From Dendrolimus kikuchii (Eukaryota > Arthropoda > Insecta > Lepidoptera > Lasiocampidae), in contig JAHHIN020000030.1 in assembly GCA_019925095.2 (NCBI GenBank), forward strand, positions 62,001 through 126,000: a stretch of 64,000 nt of DNA. Reading direction: 5' to 3'. The position numbers were made by a program, and so were the translations under genes. A model generated the notes under the pieces. That model saw nothing but the letters and a program-made list of their open reading frames with translations, made no database searches and was not told where the DNA came from. Positions 31,225-41,552 of the stretch are shown here, piece after piece (within the stretch, counting starts at the first letter, position 1; each line of letters opens with the position of its first letter).

Positions 31225-31982
31225 TTGTACCAGCGTTCAGCATCCAGCATTCCGGTCTCGGCGCTCGCACTGTGCGGACGTGTCCGCATCTTGTGACGTC
31301 ACTCTGGCTCGCCCACCCGATATCCGGCATTTCGGTTCGGTCAAGTTTTACACACTTGGTCGATCAGGTATTGCACACATTTGTTAGGCTGGTCAATATA
31401 TACACACTAGGTATACACACACAAGGTTGCGTTATTGCAATTTTCATTGCGCTCTGACGCGGGGTTGTTTCCACCCCACACCCGCGTAGTTCGTTTGCGC
31501 GAACCCTCGTGGTAATTTTAATTGTTTACTCAATTTTAATTACCACTAGGTCAGCTAGGGGATACCTAACGGTGTTAACGAACCTAGCTGGGGCGTGACC
31601 CGGGCGCCCGCCGGTTCCCCTTCAGGGAAACGGTAAACCCGGACGGGCGTGGAACCACCGGCACAGGGGGAGTACCCTTGCCGACCCCAGGCATCTCCAA
31701 TTCCGACCTAGGTGACCTCCTCCTTCTTCCTATCTTTTGTGGTTCTGCCTACCCACAAAACAGTTAGGGACCCCTTTGCACAATAAGATCGGCAAAGGGG
31801 CTACAAGCTTAGGGCGCACCCCCCTGCCTACACCCGGCAGGGGGACTAGGTCTACACAGTACACACATATCCCTCAGGCTACTCCCGCCTGCGGGATGGC
31901 AACCCCTCAGGATTGGTAAGTTCATACGCTCCGTTTACTTGAGAGCCGCGACCCGACTCTCAAGCAATGGTACTGCCAGGAG
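31225..31982 (+). other. Jockey-2 5' UTR
   Basis: 758 non-coding bases, GC-rich in the second half. There are local inverted repeats, notably gtggtaat...attaccac around 31510-31547 and G/C hairpins at 31600-31660. Open frames here (31157-31457) show no family features. It is long compared with the Jockey-1 5' UTR, so its first part may not belong to the element. Confidence 0.5.
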
Positions 31983-33456
31983 ATGAAGGGATTTCTCCCC
32001 ATTATGGAGATAATCCCTCCATCTCCAGCAGCCGCCGCGACCCCCGCGAAAGCCGCGTCTTCGGCGCCGCCCCCCAAGGCCCCTAAGGCCGGACCATCCA
32101 AGGCTCTTAAAGCCGCTGCCCCCGTGGCCCCTAAGGCCCCCGCGACCCCAGTAGCCACTCAGGCTACAACCCCAACGGCCACACTTACCGCGGCCGCGCT
32201 CGCACCCACCCCCGTCCCCGCCATTACCGAATCTCCCGCTGTCGCTTCAGCCGCGTCTGAAAGCGACATGGAGATCGACCTCTCCACCCAAACCGGTGAC
32301 GACGACGTCTTCCAAGTCGTCACCAATCGCAAGGCCAAGAAGCGACTGCTTAACAGCTCGCCTCAAGGCCACATCGACAAGGAGCCCAAACAGGCCAAAA
32401 CCAAGGCTGCTAGCCAGCCCCGCCGCGAGCGACTCCCGCCCCCTCTTATTATTAGAGACAAGCATCACTGGAGAGATATACTCACCTCTCTCCCCGCCCA
32501 TAACATCGTGCTGAAAGAGGTACGCGATATCCAGCACGGTATCAAAGTTATCGTGCAGACCCCGGCCGACCATCGCGCCCTAACCCGCATTCTAATTGAC
32601 AGAAATGTCAATTAATACACTTACGCTCTCGAGGAAGAGAAGCGCCTCCGCGTTGTCATACGCGGCCTTTCCCAGGAGCTTGAAACCTCCTACATCTTGG
32701 AGGACCCCCAAGCCTAAAACCTCCCTGTGCATGAGGTTCACCGCATGCACAAACGAAACTCCGACAGGACGCCATATAACATGGTGCTCGCCATCCTCGA
32801 CCGCTCCGACCAGGGCAAGGCAATCTTCAATTTAAAGAGCGTCTGCGGTCTTACTAATCTCCGCTTCTAGCGACCTTATAATAATCAAACTCCCCGGCAA
32901 TGCCACCGCTGCCAACTGTATGGGAACTCGGGAAATCACTGCCACTCCCACCCGAGATGCGTCAAGTGCCTCGGGGATCACGGGCACCAGTGACTGCGCG
33001 CGGACTCGGGACTCTCCCGACCCTCCGGCCTGCATTCTCTGCGGACAAACCGGACATCCCGCTAACTACCGCGGGTGCCCGGCCGCCCCCAAATTCAAAA
33101 AGAACGGTAAGCGTTCTCCCCCAGCCTCCAAGGCCGCCCCCAAACGTCCGGCATTCGTGCCTGCACCTCTCCCGGCGTTCAACGCTTGGACAGGCTTCCC
33201 CACTCTGCCTAACCAGGCCAGAGCCCCGATGCCCCTCACTAGGCCTCAACCTCAACCCGTCACACTGCCGCCCCCCACAGGTGCTCCCCCTTCCATCTCG
33301 GAGGATCTCACCTTGGTAACACAGTTTGCCAAGTCGCTACCCTTCGACCTGGAGGAGGCAAGGAAACTTAAAACCGCCACTACCCTAAAGGCTCGTCTGC
33401 GGCTCTTCATGGAGCACGGCACGCTGATGAAGATCCTTTACGACGATATGCCCTAA
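31983..33456 (+). pseudogene. Jockey-2 ORF1, Gag-like, broken
   Basis: Homologous to Jockey-1 ORF1. It has an Ala/Pro/Lys-rich start, the segment EIDLSTQTGDDDVFQVVTNR, the middle domain, and zinc knuckles (CHRCQLYGNSGNHC, CILCGQTGHPANYRGC). The C-terminus is PFDLEEARKLK. In-frame stops occur at 32613-32615, about 32715 and about 32868, with a frameshift near 32985 in the knuckle region. Its start is chosen at the first ATG of the open frame. Confidence 0.85.
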
Positions 33457-33469
33457 TTTAACCTTCTCA

Positions 33470-36345
33470 ATGGCTACCACAAGTAGGGAAAAACCCCGCT
33501 CATTGACTTTGGCTACATATAACGCCAACGGACTTAGAAATCAGCGCGACTTGGTTCACGACTTCCTGGTCACCGATAACATAGATATTCTCTTAGTGCA
33601 AGAGACTTTCTTAAAGCCGAGTATTAGAGATCCCCGAATCGCTAATTACAACCTGATCAGGCACGATAGGTTAACCTCCCATGGCGGAGGGACACTTATC
33701 TACTACAAGCGGTCCTTGCACTGCATCCCCATCGATACCCCCCCTCTAGAGGAACTAGAAGTCTCCGCCTGCAAACTATCGATGACAGGCCATCAGCCCA
33801 TCATCATAGTTTCAGCATACTTAAAATGTCAGAAGCCCATCTTGGAAGACGACCTCAACGCCCTATTCAATCTGGGTTCCGCGGTTATAATAGCCGGGGA
33901 CTTAACTGTAAACATCCCTCTTGGAATTGCCCAATCGAAAATACCAAAGGAAGGGAGCTTCTCCGCCTCTCGGACAGGCTCCTCTTTGGCATTTTAGCCC
34001 CCTTGACCCCCACCAGATACCCTGACAGACCGGACGTACAATACCCGAGCGTTCTCGACATAGCGCTACTGAAGGGAGTCTCCCTTCAGTTCCGCTCTAG
34101 CAAAACACGGGATGACATTGATTCCGACCACTTGCCGGTCGTACTTCAGTTAGGCCCCCCGACTGACTCGACGCCACCGACGAAACCCGTCATAGATTGG
34201 GCCAAAGTCCGGGACTTGCTCGCAATGACAAGCTCCCCGGACTTGAACCGGATCCCGAACCCGATTATCTCAGCCCAGGACAACGATGTTGCCATCGAAG
34301 CCCTCACCAGCCACCTCCAGAGCATGGTGCGGGAGTCCACTCGGCAGGTACCTCTCGAGGACCGCCGACTGCCACTCTCGGACGACGTCAGAGATCTGAT
34401 GAGGGAAAAGAGGGCAGCATTCAGAGCCTACGGCAGCTTCCCCTCTTTAGAAAATAAAGCCTAATACAGGGCACTCCAACGTCAAGTCAGACTCCGTGTC
34501 CTGGAGGTCAGGAACCAACGTTGGGACCGACTGCTAGAGGAGATCTCCCCAACTCACCAGGCTTACTGGCAGCTGGCGAGATCTCTGAAAGCAGAAACCC
34601 TCTCGAGCATGCCACCCCTCGAGAGACCCGATAACACCAAAGCGTTTGATGACAATGAAAAGGCGGAATGTCTCGCCGAAAGTCTCGAGCTCCAATGCTC
34701 CCCCAATATTGCCAATAACGACCCGTCTCACCTATCGGAGGTAGACGCCGAGGTCGAATATCGGTCCTCCCTCCCAGCCGAAACCACACTCGAACCGGTC
34801 ACGGTTGAGGAAGTACAGGATTTCATCAAAGCCCTAAAGCCCCGCAAGGCCCCAGGCAATGATGGAATCAGCCATAAACTTCTAAAAATCCTCCCCGCCC
34901 AACTTATCTTAATTATGGTAAGCATCTTCAATGCTGCAATAAATAATTGCCAATTCCCCAAGACCTGGAAAGAAGCGGAGGTTATTGGTATCCGCAAACC
35001 AGGCAAACCGGCCTCAAAGTCCTCTAGTTACCGCCCCATCAGTCTACTCAGCTCGCTGGGTAAACTGTATGAGCGAGTCCTTCTCACTAGACTGAGAGAC
35101 TTTGCCTTCAGCAATAATCTCATCCCCCCTGAGCAGTTTGGCTTTAGAGCTAGACACTCTTGTCCACAACAAGTGCTCCGCATCACGGAGCATGTCCTCT
35201 CCCACTTTCAATGCGGCGGACGAAGATTCTGGCCGACAGTATTCTTCGACGTCGCCAAAGCCTTCGATAAGGTCTGGCACAACGGGCTGATATACAAGCT
35301 GTATCAACTCGGTGTGCCGGACCGACTCGTACTCATTCTACGGGACTTCCTCAAAGATCGTAGATTCAGATTCCGAGTGGAGGGCACTCGCTCCTCCTCT
35401 CATACCATCTCAGCGGGAGTCCCTCAGGGCTCCGCGCTCTCCCCCTTACTTTTCTCGCTGTACACCAGCGACATGCCACGGCACCCCCATACCCAGCTAG
35501 CCCTATATGCGGATGACACCGCCATATTCAGTAGCGACCCCAGCAGATACAGAATCTGCAGTCACCTCAATGCCGCCATCAAGGAACTAGGCAACTGGTT
35601 CCGTAGATGGAGGATTGAAGTGAACCCCGAAAAGAGTGCAGCCATCATGTTCACTCGTGGCTCTCTCTCACCCAATACTCGCCCCACTAACCAACTTACG
35701 CCCATCAAGCTATTCGACGGAGTTATCCCATGGGTTAACGAAGTCAAATATCTTGGTGTAACCCTTGATAGAGGCTTGTACTTCCACAAGCACACCAGAG
35801 CGGTCGGGAACAGAGCATACTGGATCCTAGGCCGACTCTATCCGTTGATATGCAAGAAGAGTAAGATGAGCCTTAGAAATAAGGTGACTCTATACAAAAC
35901 TTGCATCCGCCCCATCATGACCTATGCGAGTGTGGTCTTCGGCCACGCCAGCGATGCAAGCATCTGGAGACTGCGAAGAATCCAGAATCACTTTATGCGT
36001 GCTGCAGTCGACGCCCCGCGCTATATGCGGCTCGACGACCTGCATCGCGATCTGGAGCTTCCCTCCATCAAAGAATATATAATCACTCTATCGCGCAGAT
36101 TCTTTGACCTTGCCCCCCATCACCCGAACCCTCTGGTGACGGAAACGGTCAACTACAAACCCACACCGAACGCTCCCATGAGAAATCGTCGCCCTCGCAA
36201 TGTACTCATTGACGAGCCCGATAAAATCACCCGTCTCCTCGCGACTATGAACCCCCCGAGGCTCAGAACATCAGCCTGGCATAACAGACGCAGACAAAAC
36301 AGACGCCGGAGAGCCCCCGGCTCGGATCCTCTTACACAAAGGTAA
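33470..36345 (+). pseudogene. Jockey-2 ORF2, endonuclease-reverse transcriptase, broken
   Basis: The endonuclease (33470 to about 34350) has LATYNANGLRNQRDLVHDFL, LLVQETFLKP and a terminal IDSDHLPVVL. The reverse transcriptase (34609-36345) has SYRPISLLSSLGKLYER, FFDVAKAFDKVWH, GVPQGSALSPLLFSLY and YADDTAIF. A one-base deletion near 33906, at the GDLN motif, shifts the frame. A TAA at 34462-34464 interrupts the linker. From 34609 to the end, 578 codons are open. Sequence similarity to Jockey-1 is high throughout. Confidence 0.93.
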
Positions 36346-36403
36346 GACCCCACCAATCTCACTCACTCACTACAGACACAAGTAGCCATACAAGATTAGC
36401 ATA

Positions 36404-36475
36404 GGCGTGTTGCTGGAGAGTTTCTTCCGCCGCTTCTTCTCCTCCAGCTATAACACGTTGCGAAGCGGTAGTAAT
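36404..36475 (+). ncRNA. 3' UTR pseudoknot-like domain of Jockey-2
   Basis: Four ordered segments: CTGGAG (36412-36417), CCGCTTC (36430-36436), CTCCAG (36442-36447) and GAAGCGG (36462-36468). They pair 1-3 and 2-4. The domain starts 59 bases after the ORF2 stop. Compared with Jockey-1, both helices keep pairing although their bases differ. Confidence 0.6.
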
Positions 36476-36737
36476 GATAGACTAGGATCGGCTCCGCCGG
36501 CGGAGTCGATAATTGGTCCCCAAATAATCACTTCAGCCTGTTGGCTTAGCTCTTTCAGCCTTTAACGGCTAATTCTCAATATAGAGTCAATCCCCCGCAG
36601 CGGTCGAGCCGAGGTCGAACCTCACAGGAGGTGCCTCCTCGAGCGTGCTGCTTCCGGGCTGAGGTGACCTAAACATTGACTTATTAAAAAAAAGTAACGC
36701 GACTTCTCGTCTCGGAGAGTCAGTATTAAATTATAAA

Positions 36738-37223
36738 TTGACCTTTCACATAACAAATCCTACTAGAATAAACAGTTGTATCGACCACATGATAAGCAAT
36801 GTTGAAAATGCAGAGGGGTACACAAGTGAAACCTTTCTATCGGATCACAACACGAGTCAAATATTACATATTCCCACAAAGTATAAAGAAAGAAATCTGA
36901 ATTTTTGGTTTAAAATGCGAATGGATTATAGTAAAACAAAAATTAAAAAATTTAAAGAATATCTCGCATCCCTTTCCTGGAATGAAGTTTTAAATGAAAA
37001 GACCAATGTTAACACGGCATTTGATGATTTCCATGACTTGTTCTGTCTTATATATAAGTTATGCTTTCCTATTCAAAAAGTTAAAATTGATCTTAAATCA
37101 AAGTCGCCTGCATGGTTAACTCAAGGAATCAAACAATCAGCAAAATATAAAAGATGGCTAAGGTACCAGTGTTATAAACAAAAAACTCATGAAAACAAAT
37201 TACAGTATAAAAATTACTCCACA
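36738..37223 (+). pseudogene. LINE endonuclease end and linker (first piece)
   Basis: The frame contains TNPTRINSCIDHMISN and FLSDHNTSQIL, the last two motifs of an AP-like endonuclease including the SDH triad. A Lys-rich linker follows, ending KSPAWLTQGIKQS. The 5' part of the endonuclease is missing. Coding continues at 38653 after the Penelope insertion. Confidence 0.85.
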
Positions 37224-37281
37224 TAATAAAACTACGTTTTAACGGTTTTAAGCGCGGTAATTTTATTTGATTTTGGTTTTT

Positions 37282-37323
37282 CCGACGTTTCGGCCACTTT
37301 TCAGTGGCCGTGATCACGGAAGA
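37282..37323 (-). ncRNA. Hammerhead-like motif, inverted Penelope half
   Basis: The minus strand holds the same motif as 38520-38561: an 8-bp stem with a GAAA-type loop followed by GAAACGTC. See the plus-strand entry for its parts and doubts. Confidence 0.45.
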
Positions 37324-37581
37324 CAAAGATGTCAAGTGTCAACGAGTATTGTTAAAGTTTTATTTAGCCTACCGCCAACTTATTAATTTTAATTATTTAA
37401 TTTTTAATTTTGTTTATGGTTATTATTTAATCTATGGGAGCCTAATCTAATTTACTACCGCTTCGCAACATGTTATGGCTTGAAGAGAAGAAGCGGCGCA
37501 AGAAACTCTTCAGCAAACATGCCTAGCTCTAATAATTTTATATAATATTAAAATGGGTGGAAGGAAAAATAAAAGTAATTA

Positions 37582-37907
37582 TCAGTCAAGTTGGTTTGTG
37601 TTCCGTTGTACGCAGAAAGAGCTCACAGTGTCTTGAGGTCTGGCAGCTGGTTTTTGCTGGGTTTGGGTCTTAATAGTTTTGATAATTGGATCCCAAACAG
37701 GTGGTACTTGCCAACCATCTTCTCTATTGAAATTTGGGTGTTTTTTGATTTCAATAGCCTCACGCATCATTCTAGGTATGAAACGATTCTCTTTCGCGAG
37801 GATTTGTGGGTTATCGAATCTGATGTAGTGGTTGGGTTTATCCAGCGTGTGTTCACTGATCGCAGACTTCGTAGACCTTGTGTGTTTCATGTCAGCAATG
37901 TGTTCTT
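37582..37907 (-). pseudogene. GIY-YIG endonuclease C-terminal part (Penelope, left half)
   Basis: A minus-strand copy of the domain described at 37934-38259, ending at the same TGA. The open frame extends rightward to 38250 only because it reads antisense through the palindrome; that part is not protein of the family. The arginine-containing segment KTRVKEHIADMKH lies at its start. Confidence 0.85.
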
Positions 37908-37933
37908 TTACTCGTGTTTTTATGCTCCTCTTT

Positions 37934-38259
37934 AAGAACACATTGCTGACATGAAACACACAAGGTCTACGAAGTCTGCGATCAGTGAACACACGCTGGA
38001 TAAACCCAACCACTACATCAGATTCGATAACCCACAAATCCTCGCGAAAGAGAATCGTTTCATACCTAGAATGATGCGTGAGGCTATTGAAATCAAAAAA
38101 CACCCAAATTTCAATAGAGAAGATGGTTGGCAAGTACCACCTGTTTGGGATCCAATTATCAAAACTATTAAGACCCAAACCCAGCAAAAACCAGCTGCCA
38201 GACCTCAAGACACTGTGAGCTCTTTCTGCGTACAACGGAACACAAACCAACTTGACTGA
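37934..38259 (+). pseudogene. GIY-YIG endonuclease C-terminal part (Penelope, right half)
   Basis: The frame reads KHTRSTKSAISEHTLD, NHYIRFDNPQILAKE, RMMREAIEIKKHPNFNRE (including the conserved Glu) and DGWQVPPVWDPI. This is the end of the GIY-YIG nuclease fused to Penelope-like reverse transcriptases, which nicks DNA for integration. The N-terminal GIY-YIG motif and the whole reverse transcriptase are missing by 5' truncation. The ORF stops at 38257-38259, 59 bases before the shared 3' domain. Confidence 0.88.
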
Positions 38260-38317
38260 TAATTACTTTTATTTTTCCTTCCACCCATTTTAATATTATA
38301 TAAAATTATTAGAGCTA

Positions 38318-38389
38318 GGCATGTTTGCTGAAGAGTTTCTTGCGCCGCTTCTTCTCTTCAAGCCATAACATGTTGCGAAGCGGTAGTAA
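38318..38389 (+). ncRNA. Pseudoknot-like domain in the Penelope 3' region
   Basis: Segments CTGAAGAG (38328-38335), CCGCTTC (38345-38351), CTCTTCAAG (38354-38362, one bulged A) and GAAGCGG (38377-38383). They pair 1-3 and 2-4. The layout and the linker ccataacatgttgc match the Jockey 3' UTRs. A mirrored copy lies in the left half at about 37452-37523. Confidence 0.6.
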
Positions 38390-38519
38390 ATTAGATTAGG
38401 CTCCCATAGATTAAATAATAACCATAAACAAAATTAAAAATTAAATAATTAAAATTAATAAGTTGGCGGTAGGCTAAATAAAACTTTAACAATACTCGTT
38501 GACACTTGACATCTTTGTC

Positions 38520-38561
38520 TTCCGTGATCACGGCCACTGAAAAGTGGCCGAAACGTCGGAA
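38520..38561 (+). ncRNA. Hammerhead-ribozyme-like motif in the Penelope terminus
   Basis: The order is TTCC (38520-38523), GTGATCA (38524-38530), stem GGCCACT/AGTGGCC (38532-38538, 38543-38549) with loop GAAA, then GAAAC GTC (38550-38557) and GGAA (38558-38561), which pairs with TTCC. This mirrors stem I, core CUGANGA, stem II, core GAAA, a minimal stem III and the GUC cleavage site. Departures are core positions 3 and 8 swapped (C to G and G to C), one extra base before stem II, and no loop in stem III. Penelope-like elements are known to carry such ribozymes; activity here is uncertain. Confidence 0.45.
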
Positions 38562-38652
38562 AAACCAAAATCAAATAAAATTACCGCGCTTAAAACCGTT
38601 AAAACGTAGTTTTATTATGTATACAAGTCGCGAAAACTTAAGAAAATATTAT

Positions 38653-39618
38653 AATTACTCCACAGTTTTACGTCAATGTATACTAAAATCGAAAGCAAAC
38701 ATAAATTATAAATACTTGGCTAAATCTAGGAATAAATGTAAAGCCACATGGCATATTATAAAAAACAAATCAGAAAATGAATATAACTTACACAATATTG
38801 AAGAAGTTAAATGTAATGGAGAAATTATTAGAGATCCAGAACAGATTGCAGAGTGCTTTAATGACTTTTTTATTGACTTGACAAGCAATATGTTGCATAA
38901 AGATGTTAATATCTGTATGCAGAGAACCAAAACAATAGAGACAAATAGCCACAGTCTATTCCTAAGCCCTGTATCCTATATAGAGTTAATAAAAATGGTA
39001 CACTCCTTAAATAATACAAAAGCAGTTGGCTTCGATGGTATAAACACGCATATACTAAAAGAATGTATACATATTGTAGGTCCTATCTTAGAGCATTTAA
39101 TAAATCTTTCTTTTTCGCAAGGAGTTTTTCCTACAAAACTCAAAACTTCAGTCATTAAACCCTTATACAAAAATGGCTCTAAAACCGACTTAAACAATTA
39201 TAGGCCTATAACCCTAATTCCGATTTTAGGAAAAGTTTTTGAAAAAGCCATGCAAAGTCGACTCATTGCGTTTTTAAACAAATTCGAAATTATAAAAAAA
39301 GAGCAAAATGACTTTCAAAAAAATAAATCAACTACTCTCGCAGCTATTATGTTCGTATCAAATGTTATAAGTTTTATTGATAGGCGAATTCCCGTGTCTG
39401 TAATATTCTTTGACATGAGTAAAGCGTTCGACTTTGTTGATCACAAAATACTATTGAATAAATGTGAAACTTATGGAATCAGAGGAATTGCACTGGATTG
39501 GTTACAAAGCTATCTCTCAAATAGAAAACAATATGTCCAACTTGATAGAATTGGTAAAGATAGTATTTCTATGGGTCATAAATCGTCTGAAAGACCTAAT
39601 AAAACCGGTGTACTGTAA
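38653..39618 (+). pseudogene. LINE reverse transcriptase, N-terminal half (second piece)
   Basis: This continues the frame of 36738-37223. It has NNTKAVGFDGINTHILKE, NYRPITLIPILGKVFEKAM, NKSTTLAAIMFVSN and IFFDMSKAFDFVDHKILL (motif A), and ends in SYLSNRKQYVQLD just before motif B. The YADD half is absent, because the LTR 39616-40076 begins there. The first codons of the open frame (from 38506) are Penelope sequence and are excluded. Confidence 0.88.
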
Positions 39619-40076
39619 CGCCCCCCCCTCATAGGACAACCCTTCCGTCTGACTCTTGAACATCATCAACAAATAATGTATGCAAATCCATCAAATCAAA
39701 ATCAAATCAAATCATTTTTATTGCGAACTAAGTGTAATACATAGGTCTTATTCAATATAGCTAAGAACTTATTACTTAGCTGGCCTTTCATAGCATCGCA
39801 ATATAAAATTACTTATCCTATCTGTTGGCGATGCAGTGGACTGTTGACTGTAGAGGGTTGGTCGCTGGTTCGGGTAACTGAGCTTCCGAAATGAAACCAC
39901 CGAAAACGATGTTACGGGAGGCTTGAACTTCGTAAGCGTCGGCGGGAGGGAGCTTCTTCCTTAGCTTATCTCGAACTGCGGCTTGTCACGAACTACGAAC
40001 TACAAAGTGCGCCTTCAAGGCGTCTCATATTTATAGAAGCTGCCTCCGCCGACCCCCCGCTTCGTTGTAACCCCCC
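39616..40076 (-). repeat. Long terminal repeat (right-arm side)
   Basis: On the minus strand this runs from (t/g)gttacaacgaagc to ggggggcgttaca. It has TATAAATA about 40 bases in and aataaaa about 340 bases further, as expected of U3-R-U5. The adjoining sequence 40077-40100 is a polypurine tract on the same strand, so this should be a 3' LTR. The left arm holds only its first 65 or so bases (31157-31224). No second full LTR or pol is present, so the family is unknown. Confidence 0.7.
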
Positions 40077-40288
40077 CTTTACTTTATTTTCCTCAATATT
40101 ATATAAACCAAGCCTTAGTCTAACTTATTACTATTACACATTTCGGTACACCCTAGATCCTAGCCTATCCTGAGGGTCCTTACATTGTTACGACCCATGG
40201 TTTTCGTTTGCGGGACGTCGTTATGGGCATTTTCCTCGCCCCCCGCTTCATTACTATAAATATAAAGCGCTGAGCGCTCTTACAGTTA

Positions 40289-40899
40289 TTCCCGCGTCCG
40301 ATTATAAGCCTCGTCGAAAGGCTCTTGTTCGACGACCGCGTAACGTCCTGACGGACAGAGTCGACGTTATTACGAAACGGCTGGCTCGGATCAGTCCGCC
40401 CACGGTTAGGACGGTAGGCTGGCAGGCACCGACAGACAGACACAGACGGCGGCGTCTCAGGCGCCGCCAATCAAGATCCCTCCACGTCCCCGCGAGGGAC
40501 GCTAGGAGACATAGCTCCCCTCACAGGATAGACTACGCGTGTTGCTGGGAAGTTTCTTCTCTCCCAGCCATAACACGTTGCGAAACGGCAGTAAGATAGC
40601 GTAGGCCGCCGCGAACCACCGATCCCGGCCCGCCGGGATCCTTCCCCTCGGGCTTTATATTACCCGTCGCCCGTTCTCTATTAGTGCTTTGTGTCGCCCT
40701 ATGGTGGGCATCATTAAATCCATCCCCCTCTCATGGCAACAGTCCAGCCGAGGTAAAACTCCTTAGGGAGCTCCCTCGAGCAAGTTGCCCCCCCGGGCTC
40801 GAGCGCCTTCGCTTCGCGAAGGCACTCGCCCCAAAAACCCCGGTAAAGTTGTAAGGTCTTCGGACCAACAACATAAAGTCAAGTCCAATAAAAAAAAAA
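40289..40899 (+). mobile_element. Jockey tail (611 bp) at the same site as Jockey-1
   Basis: The last part of a Jockey ORF2 (readable from 40291 as an Arg-rich C-terminus), a 3' UTR and oligo-A. It is flanked by cttacagtta (40279-40288) and cttacagttacc (40900-40911), the same duplication as Jockey-1. It differs from the Jockey-1 tail at about 28 of 540 compared sites plus an 11-bp deletion, which removes segment 2 of the pseudoknot-like domain. It may be an independent 5'-truncated insertion or a deleted duplicate. Confidence 0.88.
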
Positions 40900-40996
40900 C
40901 TTACAGTTACCTTATTCCAAAACCATGCGCTGTCGCGCGCGGACCTCTGCTTGCACTATCATTACGGCCTACTCGCTTATGGAGTAGGCAGTAGTG

Positions 40997-41170
40997 CAGG
41001 CATACCTCACGGATCCCGGGCTCCGGTTGCGTTCTGCAGTCCCGTAGCCCGGTTTCCGCTACCCTTTGGGTCCCGGGTTCCAGGCTGCGTTCTGCACGCC
41101 TGTAGCCCGGTCCCCTTTTCATGTTGAGTCCCGGGCTCCAGGCGGCGTTCTGCGCGCCCGTAGCCCGGTC
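40997..41170 (-). repeat. 58-bp minisatellite, right-arm copy
   Basis: The mirror of 4564-4737, with three units. It differs from the left copy at several sites, for example the last unit reads ctgcgcgcccgtagccc against ctgtacgcccgtattcc. Confidence 0.85.
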
Positions 41171-41552
41171 TCATTTACCAGGATCTAATAGGGGTCCTAC
41201 TTTCAATGAAAGACAAACGCTATAATATTTATTTCCTAGCAACTTAAGGCTATTATACATTTTATACGTTTAACTCTAATACTAATTAATTAAATTTTAA
41301 ATTAATAACTTTTCAAAAATAAACTATATCTGTCTCAGTCCGACCCGTCTCTTTCCTGCGTTTAACGGTCGCGTCTATATTATCTACGAGGCTTAGCAAA
41401 TTATACCTATGTTCTTAACGCCTGTTTAGACGGGTCGGTGAGTTTCTCACATTAATGTTTGTCGTCGTCAACACTATCTCTATATAATATTTAAATTGGT
41501 GTCTTATAAATCTTTTATTTTATTTAAACAATACAACACAATATCTTCTTAA

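Larger units (their letters stand above)
31225..36693 (+). mobile_element. Jockey-2: decayed Jockey-type LINE
   Basis: A plus-strand relative of Jockey-1. It has a GC-rich 5' UTR (31225-31982), ORF1 (31983-33456), ORF2 (33470-36345), a 3' UTR with the shared pseudoknot-like domain, and oligo-A at 36686-36693. It has several stops and frameshifts, so it is older than Jockey-1. It lies head-to-head with Jockey-1, separated by the 285-bp LTR-derived segment. No target duplication was found: gtaacgcgac after the oligo-A has no partner near 31225. Confidence 0.9.
37224..38652 (+). mobile_element. Penelope-like element: inverted pair of 3' halves
   Basis: Two 3' fragments face outward from a centre at about 37908-37933, giving arms of roughly 690 bp that look identical. 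Paired positions sum to 75841. Each half ends a GIY-YIG endonuclease frame and continues into a terminal segment. The right end alone carries the unique extension tatgtatacaagtcgc..., as in both short fold-backs. The flanking 12-bp duplications aattactccaca (37212-37223, 38653-38664) are exact. Inverted terminal copies are known for Penelope-like elements. No reverse transcriptase domain is present. Confidence 0.88.
36694..39615 (+). mobile_element. CR1/Daphne-like LINE fragment split by a Penelope pair
   Basis: A fragment of a third LINE type, beginning inside its endonuclease and ending inside its reverse transcriptase. It is interrupted by 37224-38652, which is flanked by aattactccaca on both sides. 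It stops abruptly at 39615, where the LTR 39616-40076 begins. Codon use is AT-rich, unlike the GC-rich Jockeys next to it. Confidence 0.85.

Noticed and set aside
36694..36705. Target duplication for Jockey-2 after its oligo-A
   Set aside because: gtaacgcgac has no matching copy near 31225, so no duplication is claimed.
37582..38250. 222-codon minus-strand frame as one Penelope protein
   Set aside because: Its first half is antisense read-through of the palindrome; only the part from about 37907 downward resembles GIY-YIG protein.
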